From an uncultured Arachnia sp. (GTDB lineage: Bacteria; Actinomycetota; Actinomycetes; Propionibacteriales; Propionibacteriaceae), in the NCBI GenBank assembly GCA_947499145.1, contig CANMNB010000002.1, forward strand, positions 95,462-159,461: DNA of 64,000 bases. Reading direction: 5' to 3'. Each line of letters starts with the position of its first letter. The first letter of the stretch is position 1. A program made the position numbers and the translations under genes. Shown piece by piece: positions 17,177 through 24,118 of this stretch. The notes beneath the pieces were generated by a model. It worked only from the letters and a program-made list of their open reading frames with translations. It was not told the DNA's origin and made no database searches.

Positions 17177-17581
17177 TCAAGTGGGCAGCAATTCGCTGAT
17201 GAGCTCCTCGACGCGACGCCGGATCTCGTCGCGGATGGGTCGCACGGCGTCGATGCCTTGACCTGCCGGATCGTCCAAGGTCCAGTCCTCGTACCGCGTC
17301 CCGGGGAAGAACGGGCACGCGTCGCCACATCCCATCGTGACAACCACGTCCGAGACCTCCACTGCTTCCGAGGTGAGGACCTTCGGCTGCTCTGCGGAGA
17401 TGTCGATGCCTTCCTCGGCCATTGCGGCCACAGCGGCCGGATTGATCGTTTCAGCGGGGGCGGAGCCGGCAGAGCGAACTTCGATCCGACCCTCGCCCAG
17501 GTGCCTGAGGTAGCCGGCTGCCATCTGGGAACGGCCTGCATTGTGGACGCAGACGAAAAGGACGCTTGGCTTGGGGGTCAT
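17177..17581 (-). CDS. arsC: Arsenate reductase, low-molecular-weight phosphatase type
   Basis: Reduces arsenate to arsenite in the cytosol. The 134-residue protein has the P-loop VCVHNAGRS (CX5R, Cys11), the VVVTMGCGDACP motif with Cys85 and Cys89, and the DDPAG loop with the general-acid Asp. It is the thioredoxin-linked or mycothiol-linked branch rather than the glutaredoxin branch. The ATG at 17581 gives the exact family start; an upstream extension overlaps the neighbour. It lies 11 nt after the arsR-arsC fusion on the same strand, so both are transcribed together. Confidence 0.92.
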   Translation of the reverse strand: MTPKPSVLFVCVHNAGRSQMAAGYLRHLGEGRIEVRSAGSAPAETINPAAVAAMAEEGIDISAEQPKVLTSEAVEVSDVVVTMGCGDACPFFPGTRYEDWTLDDPAGQGIDAVRPIRDEIRRRVEELISELLPT

Positions 17582-17592
17582 TGGATGGCCTT

Positions 17593-18582
17593 TCAGGTCG
17601 TAGGGAGCCCCAGCTCGACGAGCAGGGTGCGTAGTTTCTCCGAGATTCGCTCGCGGATGGCGTGCACCTCTCCCAAGGGGAGGCCGGCCGGGTCGGGGAG
17701 GTCCCAATCCAGGTAGCGTTTCCCTGGGTAGATGGGGCAGGAATCCCCGCAGCCCATGGTGACCACGACGTCGGCTGCACGGACCACGTCGTCGGTAAGC
17801 GGCTTGGGGAATTCTTGGCCGATCTCAAGCCCGAGTTCGCCGAGCGACTCCACGACGGCGGGGTTGATCTCGGATGCTGGTTTCGAGCCGGCGGATCGCA
17901 CGTGCACGCGTCCGGGGGCCATCGCCGCCAGAAGGGCTGCGGCCATCTGGGAGCGGCCCGCGTTGTGGGTGCAGACAAACAGCACCTCGGGGATCGGTTT
18001 GGCGAGGATGCCCCGCGACTGGGCCAAGGCGGTCAGGCGTTCCTTTGCGAATCTGACGGCGAACAGCGGCACGTACGTCTTGATCCTGGCCGTACGGTAC
18101 AGCGTCTGGAACGACTCGTGCACGTAGCGGTCCACCGTCTCTCGGGCGAAGACGCCGGAGTAACGATACGCCAGCTCCTCAATCCCTCGGGCGAGGACAT
18201 GCTCCACCGTGCTGTCCGCGGGCAGGTCGATCTGACCTGGGCCGTGTATCGCTGGCTGTGGCCCTTGAGCAAACGAGTGCAGCGCCTCGGCCATATCAGT
18301 CAGCTCCGACGGGACAACGCGATAGTAGACCGACGTGCCTTCCTTCCGGCGGGAGAGCAGCCCAGCCTCGTGGAGGACCTTGAGGTGATGGCTGATCGTT
18401 GGCTGCGACACGTCGACAGCCGCAGTGAGCGCGTAGACGCTGGATTCCCCACAAGGGTCTGCGGCAATCACACGCACTAAGCGTAGACGGACTGGATCCG
18501 CCAGCGCCTTCAAGGCCGCGGATAGCTGATCGAGCGGACCGTCCGCCATCGGGAGACCTGCGCCAGACGTCAGTATCGACAT
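17593..18582 (-). CDS. ArsR repressor fused to an arsenate reductase
   Basis: One 329-residue protein with three parts. Residues 1-110 are an ArsR winged helix (VSQPTISHHLKVLHEAGLL at 58-76). Residues about 125-190 form a helical segment (TVEHVLARGIEELAYRY) like the N-terminal domain of longer actinobacterial arsenate reductases. Residues 198-329 are an ArsC domain with P-loop VCTHNAGRS (Cys204) and MGCGDSCP (Cys278, Cys282). A single polypeptide could sense arsenite and make it. The only Cys in the sensor domain is Cys44. The start at 18582 lies in the operator palindrome; the ATG at 18549 (MADGPLDQL) is an alternative. First gene of an operon with arsC. Confidence 0.85.
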   Translation of the reverse strand: MSILTSGAGLPMADGPLDQLSAALKALADPVRLRLVRVIAADPCGESSVYALTAAVDVSQPTISHHLKVLHEAGLLSRRKEGTSVYYRVVPSELTDMAEALHSFAQGPQPAIHGPGQIDLPADSTVEHVLARGIEELAYRYSGVFARETVDRYVHESFQTLYRTARIKTYVPLFAVRFAKERLTALAQSRGILAKPIPEVLFVCTHNAGRSQMAAALLAAMAPGRVHVRSAGSKPASEINPAVVESLGELGLEIGQEFPKPLTDDVVRAADVVVTMGCGDSCPIYPGKRYLDWDLPDPAGLPLGEVHAIRERISEKLRTLLVELGLPTT

Positions 18583-18624
18583 GCATCAATAATGATGCAT
18601 GTCGATACTCTGGCGCAATCCCAG
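18562..18624. promoter_or_regulatory. Long inverted repeat at the arsR-arsC start, probable ArsR operator
   Basis: GTATCGACATGCATCA and TGATGCATGTCGATAC face each other around the 4-nt centre ATAA, and the outer GCGCCAGA/TCTGGCGC also match, the left arm carrying 5 extra bases. The fusion gene's start codon is inside the left arm. ATCGA boxes recur at the arsD promoter. A self-regulated operator is the likely role; the exceptional arm length may mean a local inverted duplication. Confidence 0.6.
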
Positions 18625-18693
18625 CCACGTGCCCGCCGAAACTCTCCCGGAAATGCGGCGCCGATCCGCCCGACTCCGAGATCTCGGAGCACT

Positions 18694-20451
18694 TCAGGAC
18701 GCCAATGCGGCCAAGCGCTGGGGGCCTACGGGCTCTTCTTGCAGCAGGGGAACAATGGCCAGCCTGGTTGCCCGCTCCCGTACGGCACTGATGGGGCCCT
18801 GCTCCTGATTAGCCCGGTGGCGCAGAAGTGGTGAGTGGGTGTTTGCGGCGGTCAGCGATTGGTTGATAACCCAGGCCCACGGCTGGATGCCGGCTCGCTT
18901 CAGGTCATCCTCGAGAATGCTTGCCTCCAGAACGGGTGTGGTCTCCGGCAGGGTCACGAGGAGGATCTTCGTGTAGTCAGGATCCTGCAACCGCATGAAC
19001 GGCGTCGTGTACTGCGTGCCGCTATCCATGTTGCGCGCAATCTCGCGATGGTAGGAGCCGGCCGCGTCCATCAACAGCAGCGTGTGACCCGTTGGGGCGG
19101 TGTCCATCACCACGAACCTTCGGCGCGCCTCGCTGACAAGGTGGGAGAACTGCTGGAAGACCGCCACCTCTTCCGTGCACGGCGACAAGAGATCCTCAGC
19201 GAGCAACGCGCGCCCGGCATCATCCAAGTTCTTGCCCTTGGTGTTCATGACGTGCTCTCGGTAGTCCTTCACCGCCTGGTCGGGGCTGACCTGCGACATG
19301 ACGAGATTCGGGAGTTCCTGACCGGCTCCGAGCGCGTTCTCCAGATGTCCTGCCGGATCGGTGGTGGTCAGGTGCACATCATGTCCCAACTCCGCGAGCC
19401 GGGCCGCCACTGCGGCAGCAATAGTCGTCTTTCCCACTCCACCCTTCCCCATGCACATGATCAGGCCGCGCCCGTCAGATGCAATCTGGTCGATCATGGC
19501 ATCCAACGAGGGGCCGTCGCCATGACTCAGGGGGATGGGGCTGTCCGGCGGGACGTCGGACGCGTCCTGGAAGAGGGAGCGGATGGCGTCGAGGCCTACC
19601 ATGTTCTCCGGCTTGAGCTCAATGATGTCCCTTGGAACATCGGCAAGACTCGCGGGCATGTCCTCGATGGCACTGCGTTCGCGGTCCCGGATGGCCAGAA
19701 CAAGGCTGTCGTCTTCGTCGGGGGCATCAGGGAGCACGGCGTTGATGACGACATTGCTCGCCCGGATACCGGTCCCCGTCAACTCCTCAGCGGTCCTTGC
19801 GATTTCCGCCAGACTGGAAACCTGAGCGCGAGCCACAAGCACCAACCTGGTGAGGGAAGGGTCAGCCAGAGCCCCCACTGCACCGCTGTACAGGTCGCGC
19901 TGCTTCTCGAGCCCGGAAAGAGGGCCCAGACAGGAAGCGTCTCCCTTCCCTGCCTCGAGGAAGCCGGTCCAATCGCCGGGCAGCTTGAGCAGGCGAATGG
20001 TGTGGCCGGTGGGGGCGGTGTCGAAGATGACGTTGTCGTAGTCCGCGACAAGAGCGGGATCCGCCAACAAGGCCGTGAACTCGTTGAACGAAGCGATCTC
20101 CGTGGTGCATGAACCGGAGAGCTGTTCGGTGATCGAGGCGATTTCTGGCTCCGGAAGCAGTCCGCGGACCGGGCTGATGATTCTCTCGCGATACTCAGCG
20201 GCCGCCTGCTCCGGGTCGATCTCAAGTGCATCCAGGCCAGGAACCGAGGTCACGGGCGAGATGGTGTTGCCAATCGTTTGGTCAAAGACCTGCCCCACGT
20301 TGGAGGCGGGATCGGTGCTGACCAGCAGCACTCGTCGCCCTTCGCCAGCCAGCTGCACCGCCGTGGCGCATGCGATGGACGTCTTGCCGACCCCACCCTT
20401 GCCGGTGAAGAACAGGAAGCGGGTCGGTTCAGTCAAGAAGCGCAGCGTCAT
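18694..20451 (-). CDS. arsA: Arsenite-stimulated ATPase ArsA
   Basis: Soluble ATPase that normally docks on the ArsB membrane pump and drives arsenite export. The 585-residue pseudo-dimer has two P-loops, GKGGVGKTS (17-25) and GKGGVGKTT (335-343), each followed by the DTAPTGHT signal sequence. The three metalloid-binding cysteines of the family are all present: Cys115 (SGSCTTEIASF), Cys174 (DASCLG) and Cys425 (LSPCTEEVAVF). It follows arsD by 4 nt. No ArsB or Acr3 is encoded in the window, so its membrane partner is unknown. Confidence 0.93.
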   Translation of the reverse strand: MTLRFLTEPTRFLFFTGKGGVGKTSIACATAVQLAGEGRRVLLVSTDPASNVGQVFDQTIGNTISPVTSVPGLDALEIDPEQAAAEYRERIISPVRGLLPEPEIASITEQLSGSCTTEIASFNEFTALLADPALVADYDNVIFDTAPTGHTIRLLKLPGDWTGFLEAGKGDASCLGPLSGLEKQRDLYSGAVGALADPSLTRLVLVARAQVSSLAEIARTAEELTGTGIRASNVVINAVLPDAPDEDDSLVLAIRDRERSAIEDMPASLADVPRDIIELKPENMVGLDAIRSLFQDASDVPPDSPIPLSHGDGPSLDAMIDQIASDGRGLIMCMGKGGVGKTTIAAAVAARLAELGHDVHLTTTDPAGHLENALGAGQELPNLVMSQVSPDQAVKDYREHVMNTKGKNLDDAGRALLAEDLLSPCTEEVAVFQQFSHLVSEARRRFVVMDTAPTGHTLLLMDAAGSYHREIARNMDSGTQYTTPFMRLQDPDYTKILLVTLPETTPVLEASILEDDLKRAGIQPWAWVINQSLTAANTHSPLLRHRANQEQGPISAVRERATRLAIVPLLQEEPVGPQRLAALAS

Positions 20452-20455
20452 GGTC

Positions 20456-20815
20456 TCAGAGCCTTGCGTTCAAGGGGCCAACGCTGGCGCCCAGCCGCTG
20501 CTGCATCGTGACGCCCAAGCCGGCGTAGCGGGCGAGAGCGTCTCTGCTGGGGTACCCGCCGGTGAAGACCGTCACCCCATCGACCAGGACGAGCGGCAGA
20601 CCTTCTGAGCCAGCCACCTTGAGGAAACCCATCACAGCCGGGTTCTCGACGAAGGATGCCGCGTCGCTGGCCAGGTTGTGCCGACTGATGTCGACGCCCT
20701 GACGCTTGAGAAAGTCAAGATCGGCGCTGAAGTCCACCAGCGACTGATCCACATCCTCGCCACATACGCCTGTGTTGCAGCACAGGGCCGGCTCGAACAC
20801 ACGAATACTCGCCAT
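20456..20815 (-). CDS. arsD: Arsenic metallochaperone ArsD
   Basis: Hands As(III) or Sb(III) to ArsA and raises its affinity. The protein starts MASIRVFEPALCCNTGVCG, with the three cysteines (12, 13, 18) that form the chaperone site; the later vicinal Cys pairs of E. coli ArsD are absent, as in many other homologues. I prefer the ATG at 20815, 7 nt after AGGG; the ATG at 20818 is adjacent. Length is 119 residues. It is the first gene of arsD-arsA, transcribed away from arsR at 20966. Confidence 0.92.
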   Translation of the reverse strand: MASIRVFEPALCCNTGVCGEDVDQSLVDFSADLDFLKRQGVDISRHNLASDAASFVENPAVMGFLKVAGSEGLPLVLVDGVTVFTGGYPSRDALARYAGLGVTMQQRLGASVGPLNARL

Positions 20816-20834
20816 CATTTTCCCTCTCACAAGA

Positions 20835-20949
20835 CATCGATTGTCATCGATTCGAACTGTAGCCTACTCGAATCGACGACTGTCAATCTGAACCGAGAGC
20901 CCATCGTTCAACTCGACACGGGTCCCGGTCGTATCCATCGGTATCGATG
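20835..20949. promoter_or_regulatory. Divergent arsD/arsR control region with ATCGA dyads
   Basis: A near-perfect dyad, TCATCGATTCGA (20844-20855) and TCGAATCGACGA (20868-20879), lies between TTGACA (minus strand, 20886-20881) and TACAGT (20861-20856), a possible arsD promoter with a 19-bp spacer. CATCGATT also occurs as a direct repeat (20835, 20845), and CATCG/CGATG form a second dyad at 20936-20949 near arsR. This is the pattern of an ArsR-repressed bidirectional promoter. Confidence 0.6.
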
Positions 20950-20965
20950 TGGCAGACTCTAGGAC

Positions 20966-21331
20966 ATGACCCGCGTTCTGCCGACTCTCGAGTGTGTCCC
21001 GGCCAGCCTTGGGCATCTCATGGCGCCCCAAGACGCTCTGGAACTGAGTGAGGTCTTGAAGGCGCTGGCAGATCCGGTGAGGTTGCGGCTGCTGCGCTTC
21101 GTGGCCGAAGCCCCGGACACGACAGCCTGCGCTTGCCACTTGCCCCCGGCGCTGGGGATATCCCAGCCGACGCTCTCACACCACCTCAAGAGGCTCGTCG
21201 AGGCGGGACTCTTGATCCGGGAGCAGCGGGGCCGCTGGGCGCACTATCGCACCCATCCGGCTTCGCTGGCTCCGTTGATCGAGGTGCTGACAGCTCTGGC
21301 TGGCACACCCGAGGACGCGTCACCGCGATAG
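20966..21331 (+). CDS. arsR: ArsR family arsenic-responsive repressor
   Basis: Winged-helix repressor, 121 residues, with ISQPTLSHHLKRLVEAGLL as DNA-recognition region. Cys55 and Cys57 (TACACHLPP) lie just before that helix and are the probable arsenite ligands, similar in place to the Cys pair of plasmid R773 ArsR. It is divergent from arsD-arsA across an operator-rich gap and starts an operon with two YlbF-family genes. The ATG at 20966 is the first in frame; a start at MAPQDALELSEVL (21020) is also possible. Confidence 0.85.
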   Translation: MTRVLPTLECVPASLGHLMAPQDALELSEVLKALADPVRLRLLRFVAEAPDTTACACHLPPALGISQPTLSHHLKRLVEAGLLIREQRGRWAHYRTHPASLAPLIEVLTALAGTPEDASPR

Positions 21332-21396
21332 TCCGGTCAGGCGCGATGGAAGCACCACACACCACCCAGTCACACCACCAAGGAGACCCCACGGAC

Positions 21397-21792
21397 ATGC
21401 TTACCTCAACCATTGACGCGCCGGCGGAGGCCGAGGCGCTCGCCGCCGCGAGAACGTTCGGGGAGGCGCTGAAGGCGAGCCCTGAGTTCGCCGCCGTGCT
21501 TGCCGCCGACGCGGCCCTCTCACAGGACCCCGCGGCCAACGCCGCCATCGCGGCCTTCGACCGCCTCCAGCAAAGCCTGCGCGCCGAGATCACCACGGGG
21601 GCACTCCAGGAGTCGCAGCGGGCCGAACTCGCACGCTGTCAGCAGGATATGTACGACGTCCCGTCGGTAGCTGCCTACGTCGCAGCCACGGAGGCCTTCC
21701 AGACGGCGTGTCAAGCCACCTCGTCCATTGTGAGCGAGATCATCGGAATCGACTTCGCCGCCAACAGCCGCTCCGGCGGCTGCTGCGGCTGA
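21397..21792 (+). CDS. YlbF/YmcA-family protein with C-terminal GGCCG
   Basis: An all-helical 131-residue protein of the YlbF/YmcA (RicF/RicA) family; in Bacillus such proteins form a complex that carries iron-sulfur clusters and affects RNA processing and development. Seen here: the family repeat EALKASPEFAAVLAADAALSQDP and a tail ending in the vicinal cysteines Cys129-Cys130. Two further Cys are in the body (ARCQQDM, TACQATS). AAGGAGA stands 10 nt before the ATG. In an arsenic cluster, the CC tail suggests metalloid or Fe-S binding; this is inference. It is followed 14 nt later by a shorter paralogue. Confidence 0.75.
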   Translation: MLTSTIDAPAEAEALAAARTFGEALKASPEFAAVLAADAALSQDPAANAAIAAFDRLQQSLRAEITTGALQESQRAELARCQQDMYDVPSVAAYVAATEAFQTACQATSSIVSEIIGIDFAANSRSGGCCG

Positions 21793-21806
21793 TAGGACTA
21801 ACCATC

Positions 21807-22181
21807 ATGCTTTCACCAGAACTTCGCACTGCGGCCGAGTCCTTCGGCGAAGCGCTTCGTCACGCTCCAGTGGTGGCGACGTACGTCGCTGCGTCGGATG
21901 CGCTGAACGCCGATCCCGACGCACAGGCGGTCATGCTCGCCCTGAGGGGACCTCAGGAGCGTTTCATGAATGCCCAGCGTTCAGGGGCAGCCCTGACGCA
22001 GGAACAGGTGGACCAGCTCCGAGCAGCGCAAGCAGCTGTCCGAAGCAATGAGACGATCATGAACCACCTCCGCGCCACCAGCGCGATCAAGGCATACCTT
22101 CCGACAGCAGCAGGCGAAGTCAGCGCGACCCTGGGCGCCGATTATGCGGGCATGATCGCGCCAGCTGCGGCCAGTTGTTGA
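21807..22181 (+). CDS. Second YlbF/YmcA-family protein
   Basis: Paralogue of the preceding gene: 124 residues, helical, starting MLSPELRTAAESFGEALRHAPVVATYVAASDALNADP, which matches the first protein's EALKASPEFAAVLAADAALSQDP region. It has only one Cys, the last residue but the final position itself (AAASC at the C-terminus). Spacing of 14 nt and shared orientation place both in the arsR operon. Two different subunits of one heteromeric complex, as with YlbF and YmcA, is the natural reading. Confidence 0.72.
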   Translation: MLSPELRTAAESFGEALRHAPVVATYVAASDALNADPDAQAVMLALRGPQERFMNAQRSGAALTQEQVDQLRAAQAAVRSNETIMNHLRATSAIKAYLPTAAGEVSATLGADYAGMIAPAAASC

Positions 22182-22736
22182 CAGGACCCCCCACACCAGC
22201 GCTCGCCGCTGGCCCGGTCGTGCGTCGTCAACGGGATGCTCGAATGCGTGTGTTCTGGGAAGGGCGGAGTCCTTCTGAGTCGTGCTCACGCTGACTCCGT
22301 CGAGGGCGAAGTTGTGCGCCGTCATAGCGGCGGATCCAGTCGGCCGAGTTGAGGTAACCGATCATGAGAACCTAGGGCATCTACGGGATCAGGAAGCCCC
22401 AAGGGTCCCGGATGGGCGCCGAGCTCGACAAGCACGGCGGTCGCCTCGACGTGTCTCGTGCATCGGGCCCCGAAAGACACCGGGAGGCGCATCCGGCCCA
22501 GCGACCGCGCCCCACGATTGAGCACGGGACACCTCCTCGCCGAGCAAACCGACAAGAGTCTCCGCCACCCCAGCTTGACACCCTCAGCCCCTGCCCAGCA
22601 TCACTGCCGGCGGCGAGGACGTGTCCCCCAGCAGCCCTTGGTCATCATCGCCCCAACGATGGAACCCTTCTTGCTGCGTCCCGTAAGCGCTGTGCGACCA
22701 AACCGAGCCCGCCTTCAGCGGAGAAGGGGCGCGCAC
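22182..22736. other. 555 bp without a recognisable gene
   Basis: Open frames here are short, overlap in many directions and have no family similarity that I can see. On the minus strand from 22355 a stretch reads YLNSADWIRRYDGAQLRPR before a stop, which might be the end of a lost transposase or integrase gene, with low certainty. The TauE/SafE promoter and operator follow at 22737. Confidence 0.4.
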
Positions 22737-22760
22737 TACAGTTCAATGAGGATTGAACTG
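22737..22760 (+). promoter_or_regulatory. -10 box and dyad operator of the TauE/SafE gene
   Basis: TACAGT (22737-22742) runs into a perfect dyad, CAGTTCAA (22739-22746) and TTGAACTG (22753-22760), spacer 6 bp. TTCAA/TTGAA arms are usual for ArsR/SmtB family sites. The GTG start is at 22780 with GAGGGGAG upstream. Repressor binding here would cover the transcription start. Confidence 0.6.
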
Positions 22761-22779
22761 AGCCTGAGGGGAGAGCGTC

Positions 22780-23544
22780 GTGGAGGGTTGGACCTTGTAT
22801 CTGGTGCTCTCATTGGTAGTTCTAGGACTGTCCTTTCTCTCCGGGATGATGGGCTTGGGCGTAGCCTTCATCGCCACCCCCGTGCTGGCCATCTTCGGTC
22901 TCGAACTCAAGCACGAAATCATGCCCCTGTCGCTGTGGCTGAACGGCGTGACGGCCATATCCGGCGCGGTGGCCTTCGCAAGGAAGGGCATGGTTGACTG
23001 GCGCACGGCTCTACCGTTACTCGCGGTGACCACCATCGCCGCGCCAATAGGAGTGTGGCTCCTCAACTTCACTTCGACCACCGTGCTGTGGTGGCTGTAC
23101 GTAGCGGTACTTCTATTCCTCGCGTGGCGAATGGCGTTCCCACCGGCGCAGGACGATTCAGCACCCCTCGGGATCACCGATCGGACGCGCTGGAAAGCCA
23201 CAGGAGCCAGCTCGGGCATCGGCGTATTCGCAGGCCTCCTCGGAGTCGGCCCCGGCTTTCTCATGATGCCGACGCTGGTCCTTCTCGGCTTGACCGCCCG
23301 AACAGCAGCCGCCACGAACAGTGTGGTGGTGACGCTGCCCTCGTTCTCTGCGTTCCTGACGCACCTGCCCTCGGCGCGCTTCGATTGGATCCTGCTGCTA
23401 CTGACGACCATCGCCGCAATCGTCGGCGCCCAGTGGGGAGCCCTCTTCATGGCAAAGCGCGTCAAGAGCCTCACACTGACCCGTGTATTCGCAGTGGCCC
23501 TGGTTCTTCTCGCCGCTCAACGAGTCTGGTCACTGCTGACTTGA
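22780..23544 (+). CDS. TauE/SafE (TSUP) family membrane permease
   Basis: A 254-residue inner-membrane protein with about eight hydrophobic helices in two homologous halves; each half has the family glycine-rich loop (LSGMMGLGVAFIATP at about 20-35 and FAGLLGVGPGFLMMPTL at about 149-165). TSUP proteins move sulfite, sulfonates and other small anions, mostly outward. The ArsR-type operator in front and its place between two arsR genes make arsenite or a thiolated arsenic anion a possible substrate. The start is GTG with a good Shine-Dalgarno. Confidence 0.8.
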   Translation: MEGWTLYLVLSLVVLGLSFLSGMMGLGVAFIATPVLAIFGLELKHEIMPLSLWLNGVTAISGAVAFARKGMVDWRTALPLLAVTTIAAPIGVWLLNFTSTTVLWWLYVAVLLFLAWRMAFPPAQDDSAPLGITDRTRWKATGASSGIGVFAGLLGVGPGFLMMPTLVLLGLTARTAAATNSVVVTLPSFSAFLTHLPSARFDWILLLLTTIAAIVGAQWGALFMAKRVKSLTLTRVFAVALVLLAAQRVWSLLT

Positions 23545-23597
23545 CCGCACCAGCAAGAGCGATCCAGTGGTCTCGGCCTGACTGGGTATCAGTAGCA

Positions 23598-23630
23598 GTT
23601 GGTGTTACCAACGGATGTTGGTGATAGGCT
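23598..23630 (+). promoter_or_regulatory. Dyad operator and leaderless -10 box of the second arsR
   Basis: GTTGGT and ACCAAC flank GTT (23598-23612), a perfect dyad; a second, CCAAC/GTTGG, overlaps its right half. TAGGCT (23625-23630) ends 6 nt before the ATG at 23637. The palindrome is unlike those in front of arsD and the permease gene, so it may be this regulator's own site. Confidence 0.55.
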
Positions 23631-23636
23631 AGCCGT

Positions 23637-24026
23637 ATGGAGCACACGTTGGAGGTAGCCCTGTTCGGCACCCCCGACTTGGGAGACCGCGATTATGCCC
23701 GCCTCCTGGCATCCAAACTGAAGGCTTTGGCGGACGAAAACCGACTTGCCCTCATCCTCCTCTTGGCGCAGGGTCCCCACACGGTGGGGCAGTTGCAGGA
23801 GAACACAGGGTTGGGCCAGACCTTGGTCAGCCATCATCTGGGGCTACTGAGGGAACACGGGTTGGTCAGCGTGGCCGCCAGAGGGCGAAGCAACATCTAT
23901 TCCCTGTGCTGCGACCAGCTGGGAGAGCCAGTGCGGCTGCTAGCAACGTTGGCCGCGTTGACGCCAGGAGGCGTCGCTGCGTGCTGCGAGGCCGGACCGC
24001 GGGATACCACCAAACCTGTCCCCTGA
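23637..24026 (+). CDS. ArsR/SmtB family regulator with CC pairs
   Basis: A 129-residue winged-helix protein: LKALADENRLALILLL, then GLGQTLVSHHLGLLREHGLVSV as recognition helix. Cys91-Cys92 (YSLCCDQ) follow the wing and Cys116-Cys117 (AACCEAG) lie near the C-terminus; such pairs bind As(III) or other soft metals in several ArsR branches. The leaderless promoter with a dyad suggests self-repression. The ABC exporter gene begins 92 nt downstream in the same direction and is the likely target. Confidence 0.8.
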   Translation: MEHTLEVALFGTPDLGDRDYARLLASKLKALADENRLALILLLAQGPHTVGQLQENTGLGQTLVSHHLGLLREHGLVSVAARGRSNIYSLCCDQLGEPVRLLATLAALTPGGVAACCEAGPRDTTKPVP

Positions 24027-24118
24027 TCCGCAGTCCGGGCTCGGCATCGCAAGGACCCGGACGTGCATCCATCACCGCCCCTTCGAGGCTGGGGACTCGT
24101 CTCAACTGTTAGGAAAGC

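Noticed and set aside
18592..18834. Small plus-strand ORF MHVDTLAQ... between the arsR-arsC operator and arsA
   Set aside because: Its start is the mirror copy of the operator palindrome and most of it overlaps the arsA 3' end; no family similarity.
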